Positions 1 through 9,503 of a stretch of 64,000 bases of DNA are shown in pieces. Source of the stretch: Mesorhizobium sp. GbtcB19 (GTDB lineage: Bacteria; Pseudomonadota; Alphaproteobacteria; Rhizobiales; Rhizobiaceae). Position 1 is the stretch's first letter. Every line of letters begins with the position of its first letter. Both the position numbers and the translations under genes were made by a program. The notes under the pieces are model-generated. The model had not been told where the DNA came from, made no database searches, and saw only the letters and a program-made list of their open reading frames with translations. The stretch lies in the NCBI RefSeq assembly GCF_019091085.1, contig NZ_JAGXJY010000005.1, positions 124,001 to 188,000 on the forward strand. The letters run 5' to 3'.

Positions 1-236
1 AGCAGGAAGTCCGGTTTGGCTCCGACCTGGCCGCGCTTGCCGAACCGCCAGGCGCCGCCATGGACGAAAAACACCACCGGCAGGTTTTTCGCGCCGGCTG
101 CCGCGTAGATATCGAGCTTGGCCGGACCGTAATCGAGGGTTTGCGGTTCCGGCTGGCCCGGACGCCCTGCGGCTGGCGCGCCTGCCGGCAACAGCGCCGC
201 CAGGGCTGCCGCGATGAAGCTGCGTCGATCGATCAT
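1..236 (-). CDS. alpha/beta hydrolase, secreted, partial (C-terminus outside window)
   Basis: Only the N-terminal 78 or so codons lie in the window. The protein starts with MIDRRSFIAAALAALLPAG, which looks like a signal peptide (possibly Tat-like because of the RRSF run). It then reaches an HGGAW motif at about residue 62, the oxyanion-hole signature of the hormone-sensitive-lipase/BD-FAE class of alpha/beta hydrolases. The catalytic Ser, Asp and His would lie beyond position 1, so the substrate cannot be inferred. It is transcribed away from prkA. Confidence 0.7.
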   Translation of the reverse strand, partial: MIDRRSFIAAALAALLPAGAPAAGRPGQPEPQTLDYGPAKLDIYAAAGAKNLPVVFFVHGGAWRFGKRGQVGAKPDFL

Positions 237-450
237 CGCCATCTCCGGCCAAGCTGCGGCGACAGCGCGCGGACGCTCGCCACGCACCTTACTACAGACC
301 GATAATGACAACTTTCGGTGCGAAAACAAATCCGCTCCTTGACGGTCAGCCGGCAATCACCACGTATCTTATTAGGCGAGCATTTTCGGCCGAATCGGGG
401 TGTCCCCGACGGCCAATGCCGGAGTGCATTGTGCTACCCGTCGCGTGAAG

Positions 451-475
451 GGAACCACAATGCTTTCCGGGGGTT
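451..475 (+). promoter_or_regulatory. candidate EcfG (general stress sigma) promoter of the prkA operon
   Basis: GGAAC at 451-455 is followed after 16 bases by GGTT at 472-475, matching three of four bases of the alphaproteobacterial EcfG -10 element CGTT. It lies about 50 bp upstream of the prkA start, in a 289-bp gap that holds no supported gene. PrkA/YeaH genes are stationary-phase or stress genes in E. coli, so control by a stress sigma factor is plausible. The match is imperfect. Confidence 0.4.
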
Positions 476-525
476 GAAGAAGCGATGAGCCGATTGGCAG
501 CCTGTCGGCTCCGAGGCAAGGCACC

Positions 526-2475
526 ATGCGCGAAAATCAATCAGACGTCTTCGATCTGTTCTCGGAGATCTATTCCAACGCGGCCCAGGAAGAGATCAGC
601 CTCCAGCAATATTTGCTAGCCTGCCGCGAGGACAAATCCATGTATGCCTCGGCGCCGGAGCGCATGGTCGAGGCGATCGGCGAGCCGAACCTGGTCGATA
701 CCAGCAAGGACGAGCGGCTGGGCCGCATTTTCTCCAACCGCACCATCAAGATCTACCCCTCCTTCTCCGACTTCTACGGAATGGAGGATACGATCGAACG
801 CATCGCCGGATATTTCCGCTATGCCTCGCAGGGGTTGGAGGAACGCAAACAGATCCTCTATCTGCTTGGCCCGGTCGGTGGCGGCAAATCCTCGCTCGCG
901 GAACGGCTGAAGAAGCTGATGGAGCAGCGGCCCATCTACACGCTCAAGGTCGGCAACCAGATCAGCCCGGTCTTCGAATCCCCGCTCGGCCTTTTCAACC
1001 CCGACCGCATGGGCGATCTGCTGGAAGACAAATACGGCATAGCCCGCCGCCGCCTGAACGGACTTATTTCGCCCTGGGCGGCCAAGCGCCTCGACGAATT
1101 GTCCGGCGACATCTCCAAATTCAGTGTCGTCAAGCTGTCGCCGTCGCGGCTGCGCCAGATCTCCATCGCCAAGACCGAGCCCGGCGACGAGAACAATCAG
1201 GACGTCTCGGCGCTGGTCGGCAAGGTCGACATCAGGCAATTGGAAAACTTCAGCCAGTCCGACCCGGACGCCTATTCCTACAGCGGCGGCTTGAACCGGA
1301 CCACGCAAGGGTTGCTTGAATTCGTCGAGATGTTCAAGGCGCCCATCAAGGTCCTGCATCCGTTGCTGACGGCAACCCAGGAAGGAAGCTACAACGGCAC
1401 CGAGAATTTCGGCGCCTTCCCTTACCAGGGCATCGTCGTGGCCCATTCCAATGAATCGGAATGGCAGCAGTTCAAGAACAACAAGAACAATGAAGCCTTC
1501 CTCGACCGCATTCTCGTGGTCAAGGTTCCCTATTGCCTGCGCATCACCGAGGAAAGGCAGATCTACGAAAAGCTGGTGCGCGAAAGCGAGCTGGCAAACA
1601 GCCCCTGCGCGCCCGAGGTATTGGATATCCTCAGCCGCTTCACCGTTTCGACCCGCCTGGCCGAGCATGAGAACTCACCGCTCTACACCAAGATGCGCGC
1701 CTATGACGGCGAGAACCTCAAGGAAGTCGATCCGAAAGCCAAGTCGGTCCAGGAATATCGCGACGCCGCCGGCGTCGACGAAGGCATGACCGGGGTCAGC
1801 ACGCGATTCGCGTTCAAAATCCTGTCGCAGACGTTCAACTACGACACCAAGGAGGTGGCCGCCGATCCCGTGCATCTGATGTACATCCTCGAGGAGGCGA
1901 TCAAGCGCGAGCAATTTCCGAAGGAAACGGAAGCCGCCTATCTCGAATTCATCAAGTCGGAACTAGCAGCCCGCTATGCGGAGTTCATCGGCCATGAGAT
2001 TCAGAAGGCCTATCTGGAATCCTACAGCGAGTACGGCCAGAATCTCTTCGACCGCTACATCGCCTACGCCGATGCATGGATTGAGGATCAGGATTACAAG
2101 GACCCCGATACGGGGCAGATCCTCAACCGCGAGGTCCTGGAGAAGGAATTGTCGCAGGTCGAAAAGCCGGCCGGCATCGCCAATCCCAAGGACTTCCGCA
2201 ACGAAGTGGTCAAATTCACCTTGCGAGCCCGGGCTCGCAATCACGGCCGCAACCCGTCCTGGACGAGCTATGAAAAACTGCGCGAGGTCATCGAGAAGCG
2301 CATGTTCGGCCAGGTCGAAGACCTGTTGCCGGTGATCAGCTTCGGCTCCAAGCAAGACAGCGTCACCGAAAAACGGCATAATGAATTCGTGCAGCGCATG
2401 GTGGAGCGCGGCTACACCGAACGGCAGGTGCGCCGGCTGGTCGACTGGTACATGCGCGTGAACAAGGCGGGTTGA
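526..2475 (+). CDS. prkA: PrkA family serine protein kinase (YeaG homologue)
   Basis: At 649 aa it is close to E. coli YeaG. A P-loop GPVGGGKSS (Lys121) sits in an AAA+-like N-terminal module, and the C-terminal third is the PrkA kinase-like domain. PrkA proteins are cytoplasmic ATPase/kinases linked to stationary phase, nitrogen starvation and stress. The ATG is preceded by a purine-rich AGGCAAGG. It is the first gene of a tight operon with YeaH (19-bp gap) and SpoVR (11-bp gap), an arrangement conserved widely in proteobacteria. The phosphorylation target is not evident from sequence. Confidence 0.95.
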   Translation: MRENQSDVFDLFSEIYSNAAQEEISLQQYLLACREDKSMYASAPERMVEAIGEPNLVDTSKDERLGRIFSNRTIKIYPSFSDFYGMEDTIERIAGYFRYASQGLEERKQILYLLGPVGGGKSSLAERLKKLMEQRPIYTLKVGNQISPVFESPLGLFNPDRMGDLLEDKYGIARRRLNGLISPWAAKRLDELSGDISKFSVVKLSPSRLRQISIAKTEPGDENNQDVSALVGKVDIRQLENFSQSDPDAYSYSGGLNRTTQGLLEFVEMFKAPIKVLHPLLTATQEGSYNGTENFGAFPYQGIVVAHSNESEWQQFKNNKNNEAFLDRILVVKVPYCLRITEERQIYEKLVRESELANSPCAPEVLDILSRFTVSTRLAEHENSPLYTKMRAYDGENLKEVDPKAKSVQEYRDAAGVDEGMTGVSTRFAFKILSQTFNYDTKEVAADPVHLMYILEEAIKREQFPKETEAAYLEFIKSELAARYAEFIGHEIQKAYLESYSEYGQNLFDRYIAYADAWIEDQDYKDPDTGQILNREVLEKELSQVEKPAGIANPKDFRNEVVKFTLRARARNHGRNPSWTSYEKLREVIEKRMFGQVEDLLPVISFGSKQDSVTEKRHNEFVQRMVERGYTERQVRRLVDWYMRVNKAG

Positions 2476-2494
2476 ACAAAGCCTGGACGGTTCC

Positions 2495-3808
2495 ATGCCG
2501 ATCTTCATCGACCGCCGCCTGAACCCGAAGGACAAGAGCCTTGGCAATCGCCAACGCTTTCTGAGGCGCGCGCGCGAAGAGCTCAAGCGCAGCATCCGCG
2601 ACCGGGTGCGTGCCGGCAGCATTGCGGAGCTGGATCGCGAGCATGCCGTGCCGATCCCGCGCAAAGGCACCAGCGAGCCGACCTTCAGCGACGCCAAGGA
2701 TAGCGGACGGCGCCAGCATATCCTGCCCGGCAACAAGACGTTCAATGCCGGTGACCTGGTCCCCAAACCAAACGGCGGAGGAGGCGCAGGTGCTTCGGCT
2801 CCCGGAACCACGGAATCCGAAGACGATTTCCGCTTCGTGCTGTCGCGCGAGGAGGTGCTGGACCTGTTCTTCGAAGACCTCGAGCTGCCCGATCTGGTCA
2901 AGCTCAGCCTGAAGCAGATCCTCAGCTTCAAGCCGAAGCGGGCGGGTTTCGCGGCCAGCGGCGCGCCGACCAACATCAATGTCGGCCGTACGATGCGAAA
3001 CAGCCATGGCCGGCGCATCGCGCTGAGGCGCCCGAAACGGGCGGAGGTGGAGGCTCTCGCCGCCCAGATCGCCGAACTGGAGTCGAAACCGCCGGATGCA
3101 AGGACGCATGAGCGCATCGTGGCCTTGCGCGCGGAACTCGATCGGCTGGAGCGCCGGCGCCGGCGGATCGCCTATGTCGACCCGGTCGACATTCGCTTCA
3201 ATCGCTTCGATCCTCAGCCGAGGCCGAATGCCAGTGCCGTCATGTTCTGCCTGATGGATGTGTCCGGATCGATGGGCGAGCGGGAGAAGGATCTGGCCAA
3301 GCGCTTCTTCGTGCTGCTGCATCTGTTCCTGACGCGGCGCTACGAACGCACCGAAATCGTCTTCATCCGCCATACCCATGAGGCCAAGGAGGTGGACGAG
3401 CACACGTTTTTCTACCACACGCAAAGCGGCGGCACCGTCGTTTCCACGGCGCTCGAGGAGATGCACCGCATCATCGAAGAGCGCTACCCGGCCTCTGAGT
3501 GGAACATCTATGCAGCCCAGGCTTCCGACGGCGACAACTTCGCCACCGATTCCGAGCGCTGCATCGAGCTTCTCGACCGCAGGCTCATGCGGCTTTGCCA
3601 GTACTTCGCCTATGTGGAGATCATCGACGAGCGGGAAAGCCATATTTTCGGCTCGACCGAGAATGGGACATCGCTCTGGCGTGCCTACAACGCCGTCGAT
3701 CAGAAATGGCCGAACTTCCAGATGAGGCGCATCGCCGCCCCGGCCGATATCTATCCGGTTTTCCGCGAACTATTCGCCAGGCAACCCGATCTGCGCAAGA
3801 GCGCTTGA
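2495..3808 (+). CDS. YeaH/YhbH family protein (DUF444), von Willebrand A-like
   Basis: The 437-aa protein has the DUF444 organisation. A charged N-terminal half contains a Gly/Ala-rich linker at about residues 91-105 and an Arg/Glu-rich helical stretch at about 170-225. A vWA-like module follows with a MIDAS-type DVSGSMG motif (Asp255, Ser257, Ser259). The family partners PrkA in a stress/starvation module, but its biochemical role is not settled. It is second in the prkA operon. The start ATG lies 19 bp after the prkA stop. Confidence 0.93.
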   Translation: MPIFIDRRLNPKDKSLGNRQRFLRRAREELKRSIRDRVRAGSIAELDREHAVPIPRKGTSEPTFSDAKDSGRRQHILPGNKTFNAGDLVPKPNGGGGAGASAPGTTESEDDFRFVLSREEVLDLFFEDLELPDLVKLSLKQILSFKPKRAGFAASGAPTNINVGRTMRNSHGRRIALRRPKRAEVEALAAQIAELESKPPDARTHERIVALRAELDRLERRRRRIAYVDPVDIRFNRFDPQPRPNASAVMFCLMDVSGSMGEREKDLAKRFFVLLHLFLTRRYERTEIVFIRHTHEAKEVDEHTFFYHTQSGGTVVSTALEEMHRIIEERYPASEWNIYAAQASDGDNFATDSERCIELLDRRLMRLCQYFAYVEIIDERESHIFGSTENGTSLWRAYNAVDQKWPNFQMRRIAAPADIYPVFRELFARQPDLRKSA

Positions 3809-3819
3809 GGACATCCCAG

Positions 3820-5364
3820 ATGGCCAGCCAGGCGCGCAAATCCGCACTGCTGTTTTCCGGATCGGACTGGGATTTCGCGAAATTGTCGCGAGTCTATGAC
3901 GAGATCGAAGCGATCGGCGTCGAAGAGCTCCACCTCGATATCTATCCGGTGCAGATGGAGGTCATTTCCTCCGAACAGATGCTCGACGCCTATTCATCGG
4001 TCGGCATGCCGCTGATGTATCGCCATTGGTCGTTCGGCAAGCATTTCATCTATGACGAACTTCTCTACCGTAAGGGCGCGCGCGGCCTGGCCTATGAGCT
4101 GGTCATCAACTCCAATCCCTGCATCGTCTATCTCATGGAAGAAAACACCATGGCGCTGCAGGCCCTGGTGACCGCCCATGCAGCACTTGGGCACAATCAC
4201 TTCTTCAAGAACAATCATCTCTTCCGCCAATGGACGGATGCCGGCGGCATCCTGAACTATCTCGATTTCGCCAAGAGCTACATTGCCCGATGCGAGGAGC
4301 GGCATGGGCTGGCCGCGGTGGAGGCAATCCTCGATGCCGCCCATTCGCTGATGGAGCAAGGCGTGTTCCGCTACCATCGCCCCCCGAAACTGTCCTCGGA
4401 GCAGCAGCGCGAAGGACTGCGCGAGCGGCTCGAATATGAGGAACGCTCCTTCAACGATCTCTGGCGCACGCTGCCGTCGTCGCAGGGAAAGAACAAGCCA
4501 GAGGCAAGGGACGAAGTCCTTGCGGAGCGCAAGAAGTCGCTCAACCTGCCGGAGGAGAACTTGCTCTATTTCCTCGAGAAGAACAGCTTGGTGCTCGAGC
4601 CCTGGCAGCGCGAGATCGTCAGGATCGTGCGCGTCGTCGCGCAGTATTTCTACCCGCAGCGGCAGACCCAGGTGATGAACGAAGGCTGCGCCACCTTCGT
4701 GCACTACACGCTGATGAACACGCTCTTCGAGCGTGGCCGCATCAGTGAGGGCGCCATGCTCGAAATCCTGCGCAACCACTCGAACGTGGTCTTCCAGCCG
4801 GCCTATGACGACCCGCGCTACTCCGGCATCAACCCCTATGCCTTGGGGCTCGATATGATGCAGGATATCCAGCGCATCTCGACCGCGCCGACCGCCGAGG
4901 ACCGCGACTGGTTCCCGGACATCGCCGGCCGTGGCGACTGGCGCGACACCCTACTCGATGCCTGGGCCAACCATCGCGACGAATCCTTCATCCACCAGTA
5001 TCTCAGCCCGGCGCTGATCCGAAAATGGCGGCTCTTCGTGCTGGCCGACGGTGCCGACGAACCGCATTACCAGGTCGCCTCGATCCACAATGAGCGCGGC
5101 TATCGCAAGATACGGTCGGCACTGGCTCACAGTTATGAGATTGGCGCGAAGCGGCCCGACATCGAGGTGGTGGACGTCGACCTGCTGGGCGATCGGTGCC
5201 TGCGGCTGCAGCACAATGTCAAGAATGGCATCCTGCTCGATGGCGAAAGCCGCGACGCGACGCTCCGCCATATCAGGCGCCTCTGGGGTTACGACGTCAG
5301 CCTTGCGGCAGTCGATGCCGAGACCGGCGCGATGCTCAGCGAGCGCTCGACAAAGGACCTTTGA
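3820..5364 (+). CDS. SpoVR family protein (YcgB-like)
   Basis: The 514-aa protein matches the usual length of SpoVR/YcgB proteins (about 510 aa). The reading frame is open further upstream, but the ATG at 3820 begins the typical N-terminus (MASQARKSALLFSGSDWDF) 11 bp after the YeaH stop. Conserved blocks include MPLMYRHWSFGK and AHAALGHNHFFKNN, with clustered His residues. SpoVR is a spore-cortex factor in Bacillus. In non-sporulating proteobacteria it travels with PrkA and YeaH, as here, and its function is unknown. It is third and last gene of the operon. Confidence 0.93.
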   Translation: MASQARKSALLFSGSDWDFAKLSRVYDEIEAIGVEELHLDIYPVQMEVISSEQMLDAYSSVGMPLMYRHWSFGKHFIYDELLYRKGARGLAYELVINSNPCIVYLMEENTMALQALVTAHAALGHNHFFKNNHLFRQWTDAGGILNYLDFAKSYIARCEERHGLAAVEAILDAAHSLMEQGVFRYHRPPKLSSEQQREGLRERLEYEERSFNDLWRTLPSSQGKNKPEARDEVLAERKKSLNLPEENLLYFLEKNSLVLEPWQREIVRIVRVVAQYFYPQRQTQVMNEGCATFVHYTLMNTLFERGRISEGAMLEILRNHSNVVFQPAYDDPRYSGINPYALGLDMMQDIQRISTAPTAEDRDWFPDIAGRGDWRDTLLDAWANHRDESFIHQYLSPALIRKWRLFVLADGADEPHYQVASIHNERGYRKIRSALAHSYEIGAKRPDIEVVDVDLLGDRCLRLQHNVKNGILLDGESRDATLRHIRRLWGYDVSLAAVDAETGAMLSERSTKDL

Positions 5365-5383
5365 GCGGTTTCAATCCCGCTCC

Positions 5384-5486
5384 AGAGCAATTCCAGAAAA
5401 AGTGTGAGCGGTTTTCCGTCCGGAATTGCGTAAAAACAAGAAGATAGGGCATTTCGCCGTTTCCGTGAAACGGTGAAATGCCCTAG
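5384..5486. repeat. dispersed palindromic repeat family A, copy 1 (full length)
   Basis: The element has two consecutive imperfect hairpins. The first runs from GAGCAATTCCAG through GGTTTTCC to GGAATTGCG, and the second from AGGGCATTTCGCCGTTTC to its complement ending CCCTAG, joined by an A-rich linker. Related copies lie at 23891, 24966, 33100, 51259 and 57723. It separates the convergent spoVR and CBS genes, and its terminal CTAG gives the stop codon of the CBS-domain gene. It could act as a bidirectional terminator. Confidence 0.85.
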
Positions 5487-6379
5487 TTCTCGCCGGCGGG
5501 TCTGATCCTGAGCCTGGCTATCCGGTTCTTGTCGCGCTTCATCACCACGAAGCGCTTGCCGTGGAACGTGAAAGCCTGCTTCTCCTCGGGGATCGACTGC
5601 GTTTCGTGGATGACGAGGCCGGCGATCGTCGTCGCCTCCTCGTCGGGCAGGTCCCAGTCGAGCGCGCGGTTCAGGTCGCGGATCGGCACAGTACCCTCGA
5701 CGACCACCGAGCCGTCCGCCTCCTTCTTCACGCCCTGCATGTCGACATCATGCTCGTCGGCGATCTCGCCGACGATCTCCTCGATGATGTCTTCCAGCGT
5801 CACCAGCCCTTCGACCTCGCCATACTCGTCGACGACGATGGCGAAGTGCGCCTTGCGCCGCAGGAAGGCGTTGAGCTGTTCCTGCAAGGTGGTGGTGTCC
5901 GGCACGAACCATGGCTTGGCCGCGATCTTCATCACGTCGATCCGCGCAAAATCGTTGCCGACCTCGTTGAGGGCTCTCAGCAGATCTTTCGCGTGCAGGA
6001 CGCCAACGATGTTGTCGAGCGAGCCCTTCCACAGCGGCATGCGGGTATGCGGACTCGTGAGGATCTCGCGCACCACCGCTTCCGGCGCGTTGTCGGCATT
6101 GACCGAGCGCATATTGGTGCGGTGGACCATGATGTCCGAGACTTCGAGCTCTTCGAGGTCGAAGAGGCCCTCGAGCCGGTTGCGCTCCTCACCGGCAGCC
6201 GCGCCATCGCGGCGGGGCTCGTCGCTGTCTTCGTCCTTGCCGTTGCGCTCGGACCGCTGCGGCGACTCTATCGGCCGCAGCGCGTAGCCGAAAGCAGCAA
6301 GCAGCCGGGCGCGGAACAGAAGCGCCAGGAGCATGATGGCGGCAAGGACGGCGGCGACGATCCAGCCGGCGTCGATCAT
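5483..6379 (-). CDS. CBS-pair / CorC_HlyC domain protein lacking a DUF21 domain
   Basis: The frame is open further upstream, but the ATG at 6379 overlaps the aroB stop by 4 bp (ATGA) and starts [17 protein letters not shown], one membrane segment, giving 298 aa. Residues from about 75 carry tandem CBS domains ([31 protein letters not shown]), and the C-terminus is a CorC_HlyC transporter-associated domain. HlyC/CorC relatives normally have a DUF21/CNNM membrane domain of about 150 aa before the CBS pair. Here it is replaced by one helix and a short charged linker. The stop codon lies inside the family A repeat. A role in Mg2+/Co2+ handling is a family-level guess. Confidence 0.85.
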   Translation of the reverse strand: MIDAGWIVAAVLAAIMLLALLFRARLLAAFGYALRPIESPQRSERNGKDEDSDEPRRDGAAAGEERNRLEGLFDLEELEVSDIMVHRTNMRSVNADNAPEAVVREILTSPHTRMPLWKGSLDNIVGVLHAKDLLRALNEVGNDFARIDVMKIAAKPWFVPDTTTLQEQLNAFLRRKAHFAIVVDEYGEVEGLVTLEDIIEEIVGEIADEHDVDMQGVKKEADGSVVVEGTVPIRDLNRALDWDLPDEEATTIAGLVIHETQSIPEEKQAFTFHGKRFVVMKRDKNRIARLRIRPAGEN

Positions 6380-7497
6380 CCCGAATGGCTCGTCTTTAGG
6401 AAGGACAGCACTTCCGACCGCGGCACGTCCTTGGCGATGAAAGCCTGGCCGATGCCGCGCGTCAGGATGAAGGTCAGCGCGCCGCGCGAGACCTTCTTGT
6501 CCTGGGTGATGAAACCGAGCAGCGCCTCGGCGTCCGGCAATTCGCCGGGGATATCCGCCATCCGCCATGGCAGGCCGACGGCGCGAAGATGCGCCTCGAC
6601 ACGGGTCGCATCGTCGGGGCTCGCCAGGTTGAGGCGGGCCGAAAAACGATGCGCCAGCGCCATGCCGATGGCGACACCCTCGCCATGCACGAGGCGCGCG
6701 CCGTCATATTGGGTCGCTGCTTCCAGCGCATGGCCGAATGTGTGGCCGAGATTGAGCAGGGCGCGGTCGCCGGTCTCGAACTCGTCGCGGGCCACGACAT
6801 CGGCCTTGGCGCGGCAGGCCTCGGCGATCGCTTCGACCCGCGCCGGGCCGCCGGCGAAGACTTGCCCCCAGTTCTGCTCGAGCCAGGCGAAGAACGCCGG
6901 ACGGTCGATCAGCCCGTATTTGGCAAGCTCGGCATAGCCGGCGCGGAACTCGCGGATCGGCAGCGTGTCGAGCACGCCGGTATCGGCAAGCACCAGCTTG
7001 GGCTGATGGAAGACGCCGACGAGGTTCTTGCCACGCGCGCTGTTGATGCCGGTCTTGCCGCCGACGGAAGAATCGACCTGCGCCAGCAGCGAGGTCGGCA
7101 CCTGCACGAGATTCATGCCGCGCCGCACGATGCCCGACGCAAAGCCGGCAAGGTCGCCGATGACGCCGCCGCCGAGCGCGATCACCACGTCGCGGCGTTC
7201 GAGCTTTGCCGCGAGCACGCCGTCGACCACCTCTTCGAGATGGGCAAAGCTCTTGGTCTTCTCGCCGGCAGGCAGCGTGATGGCGGCGGACTGGATGCCG
7301 CCTTTCTCCAATCCTGCCTCCAGTTCTTCGAGATGCGCGGCGGCGACGTTCTCGTCGGTGACGATGGCCGCCCGGGTGCCGGGAAGGCGGCGCGCGATCT
7401 CCTCGCCGCAGCGCGCGAGCAATCCGGAGCCGATCAGGATGTCATAGGCACGGTCGCCGAGCCCGACCTCGACCTTCACCGGTTCGGCAATATTCAC
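6376..7497 (-). CDS. aroB: 3-dehydroquinate synthase
   Basis: This enzyme converts DAHP to 3-dehydroquinate, the second step of the shikimate pathway. The 373-aa protein shows the family's NAD-binding [11 protein letters not shown], the substrate/metal region ([20 protein letters not shown]) and the metal-binding HTFGHALE. I chose the GTG at 7497 because it overlaps the aroK stop as GTGA and gives the normal N-terminus. The open frame extends upstream antisense to nothing recognisable. It sits in an overlapping operon aroK-aroB-CBS, typical of rhizobia. Confidence 0.97.
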   Translation of the reverse strand: MNIAEPVKVEVGLGDRAYDILIGSGLLARCGEEIARRLPGTRAAIVTDENVAAAHLEELEAGLEKGGIQSAAITLPAGEKTKSFAHLEEVVDGVLAAKLERRDVVIALGGGVIGDLAGFASGIVRRGMNLVQVPTSLLAQVDSSVGGKTGINSARGKNLVGVFHQPKLVLADTGVLDTLPIREFRAGYAELAKYGLIDRPAFFAWLEQNWGQVFAGGPARVEAIAEACRAKADVVARDEFETGDRALLNLGHTFGHALEAATQYDGARLVHGEGVAIGMALAHRFSARLNLASPDDATRVEAHLRAVGLPWRMADIPGELPDAEALLGFITQDKKVSRGALTFILTRGIGQAFIAKDVPRSEVLSFLKTSHSG

Positions 7498-8123
7498 GAC
7501 TGCACCTCGTCGGTTGTGGCGCTGGTAGCGCCCGCCGCGATCGTCTCGACGCCGAGATGGGCGCAAAGCGCGGCGACGACTTCGCCCGCGATGATCTCCT
7601 TGCGATCGTCGCGCGTCGGCACCGTCAGGTCGGCCGTTGCATAGACCGGATAGCGCTCGCTCATCAGCCGCTCCAGCACGGCGCGCGGATCGGGATTTTT
7701 CAACAGCGGCCGGTTCTGTTTCTTCGAGACCCGCTCCATCAACAGGTCGAGGTCGGCTTTCAGCCACACCGACACGCCATGAGCCGCGATCGCCTCGCGC
7801 GTCTGCGCGTTCATGAAGGCGCCGCCGCCGGTCGACAGCACTTGCGGCCCGTGCTCCAGCAGGCGCAGGATCACGCGCTGCTCCAGCGCGCGGAATTCCG
7901 GCTCGCCATAGCGCTCGAACAGTTCCGGCACGCTCATGCGTGAGACGCTTTCGATCTCCTGGTCGCTGTCCATGAAGGACAGCGAAAGCATCGTCGCCAC
8001 CTTGCGGCCGATCGCCGTCTTGCCGGCCCCCATCAGCCCGACGAAGACGACCGAACGGCTCCCCAGCGCTTCGATCAGCGCGGCATGGCCTTCGTCCGTC
8101 GGATTTGCGGGCAGAGCGTTCAT
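7494..8123 (-). CDS. aroK: shikimate kinase
   Basis: This enzyme phosphorylates shikimate at O3. The 209-aa protein has the P-loop [13 protein letters not shown], the shikimate-binding acidic/Arg block MDSDQEIE and FRALEQRV, and the lid GGGAFMN followed by the NRPLL adenine loop. The ATG at 8123 has an AAAGAGG ribosome-binding site five bases upstream and gives a typical short N-terminal extension. Longer starts have no such site. It is the first gene of the overlapping aroK-aroB-CBS operon and diverges from the small gene in front of xerD. Confidence 0.96.
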   Translation of the reverse strand: MNALPANPTDEGHAALIEALGSRSVVFVGLMGAGKTAIGRKVATMLSLSFMDSDQEIESVSRMSVPELFERYGEPEFRALEQRVILRLLEHGPQVLSTGGGAFMNAQTREAIAAHGVSVWLKADLDLLMERVSKKQNRPLLKNPDPRAVLERLMSERYPVYATADLTVPTRDDRKEIIAGEVVAALCAHLGVETIAAGATSATTDEVQS

Positions 8124-8313
8124 CGGGGCCTCTTTGCGCCGTATCGACATCAAAAGCCTGTTTGCGTCAAGCACGGGCGGACATACGCCCAGGAAGCTTT
8201 TCCGGCAAAACCGCTGTCGGCGAGAATCCTTCGTCCTTGAATTGGCCGGATAGGCGTCCCATAAGGGCACAGGGCTTTGGAATCGCAGAACAAGAAGACG
8301 GGCAAAAATTTGA

Positions 8314-8466
8314 ATGCCGACTTTGTTTCGGTTTGTCGTGACGCTGGCGGTTCTTGCAGCCATCGCCTATGGGGCGATGTTCGCGCTGGCGATGTTCGTG
8401 GAGCCTAAAAAGGCGGAAATGAGCATCCGTATCCCGGCCGAAAAGCTGAACCCGAAGAAAAACTGA
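8314..8466 (+). CDS. small single-pass membrane protein upstream of xerD
   Basis: This is a 50-codon ORF starting [20 protein letters not shown]. It has one hydrophobic helix at residues 5-29 and a Lys-rich, probably cytoplasmic tail ending NPKKN. It lies between aroK and xerD, 21 bp before the xerD start, and is probably co-transcribed with xerD. I recall unnamed small proteins of this kind next to xerD in rhizobia, but cannot assign a function. No strong Shine-Dalgarno sequence is seen. Confidence 0.6.
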   Translation: MPTLFRFVVTLAVLAAIAYGAMFALAMFVEPKKAEMSIRIPAEKLNPKKN

Positions 8467-8487
8467 CGAAGCACTGATCCTGGCCCG

Positions 8488-9402
8488 ATGAACAGCGCCG
8501 CCCGCATCGAAGCCTTCCTCGAAATGATGAGCGCCGAGCGGGGCGCGGCCGAAAACACGCTTTCCTCCTACCGCCGCGACCTGGAAGACGCTTCAGAGGC
8601 TATCGGCGGCGGACTGGCGGGCGCGGCATCGGCCGACATCCGAGCCTATCTCGACGACATTGCCGCGCGCGGCTTCGCGCCGACCTCGCAGGCGCGCAAA
8701 CTGTCGGCGATCCGCCAGTTCTTTAAATTCCTCTATGCCGAAGGCCTGCGCGGCGACGATCCGACCGGCACGCTGGATAGCCCGCGCAAGGGTAGGCCGC
8801 TGCCCAAGACGATGAGCGAGGCCGAGACCGGCCGCTTGCTCGACCGCGCGGCCCAGGAAGCCGGCGAGCCCGGACCGGACGGCGACGGGTTGGCAGCGTT
8901 GCGCCTGCATGCGCTGGTCGAGGTGCTCTACGCCACCGGCCTGCGCGTTTCCGAACTGGTCGGCCTGCCGGTCACGGTGGCGCTGCGCGACGACCGCTTC
9001 TTCATGGTGCGCGGCAAGGGCAACAAGGAACGCATGGTGCCGCTATCGGCCAAGGCCCGCGCCGCCATGCGCGCCTGGCTTGCCGCGAGGGCCGGGCGGC
9101 CGGCCTTTGCCGAAAGCCCGTTCCTGTTTCCGGCCTCCTCCGACAGCGGCCACCTCTCGCGGCAGGTTTTCGCCCGCGATCTCAAGGGCTTGGCTGCGCG
9201 GTCCGGGATCGCGTCGGCGAAAATCTCGCCGCATGTGCTTCGCCATGCTTTTGCCAGCCATCTCCTGCAGAACGGCGCCGATCTCAGAGCCGTTCAGCAA
9301 CTCCTTGGCCATGCCGACATCTCGACCACGCAGATCTACACCCATGTGCTGGAGGAGCGGCTGGTGCGGCTGGTCAACGATCATCATCCGCTTGCCGACT
9401 AG
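8488..9402 (+). CDS. xerD: site-specific tyrosine recombinase XerD
   Basis: This recombinase acts with XerC at dif to resolve chromosome dimers. The 304-aa protein has an N-terminal SAM-like core-binding domain (residues 1-90) and a catalytic domain with the expected residues. These are Arg in ATGLRVSEL, Lys in VRGKGNKER, His and Arg in [12 protein letters not shown], His in GHADISTTQ, and the nucleophilic Tyr in IYTHV. Length and motifs fit chromosomal XerD rather than an integrase of a mobile element. No phage genes are nearby. Confidence 0.95.
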   Translation: MNSAARIEAFLEMMSAERGAAENTLSSYRRDLEDASEAIGGGLAGAASADIRAYLDDIAARGFAPTSQARKLSAIRQFFKFLYAEGLRGDDPTGTLDSPRKGRPLPKTMSEAETGRLLDRAAQEAGEPGPDGDGLAALRLHALVEVLYATGLRVSELVGLPVTVALRDDRFFMVRGKGNKERMVPLSAKARAAMRAWLAARAGRPAFAESPFLFPASSDSGHLSRQVFARDLKGLAARSGIASAKISPHVLRHAFASHLLQNGADLRAVQQLLGHADISTTQIYTHVLEERLVRLVNDHHPLAD

Positions 9403-9503
9403 GCCTCATATCGCTATGTGAGGGCGACGTTCCACCGCCCGGAGCCGGCATTTCAGCGGTTCCGCCAGCCATTTCGCCTTCCGACGGATCGGTCCGCCCA
9501 AGC

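Noticed and set aside
616..1668. 350-codon minus-strand frame inside prkA
   Set aside because: Antisense shadow of a conserved gene.
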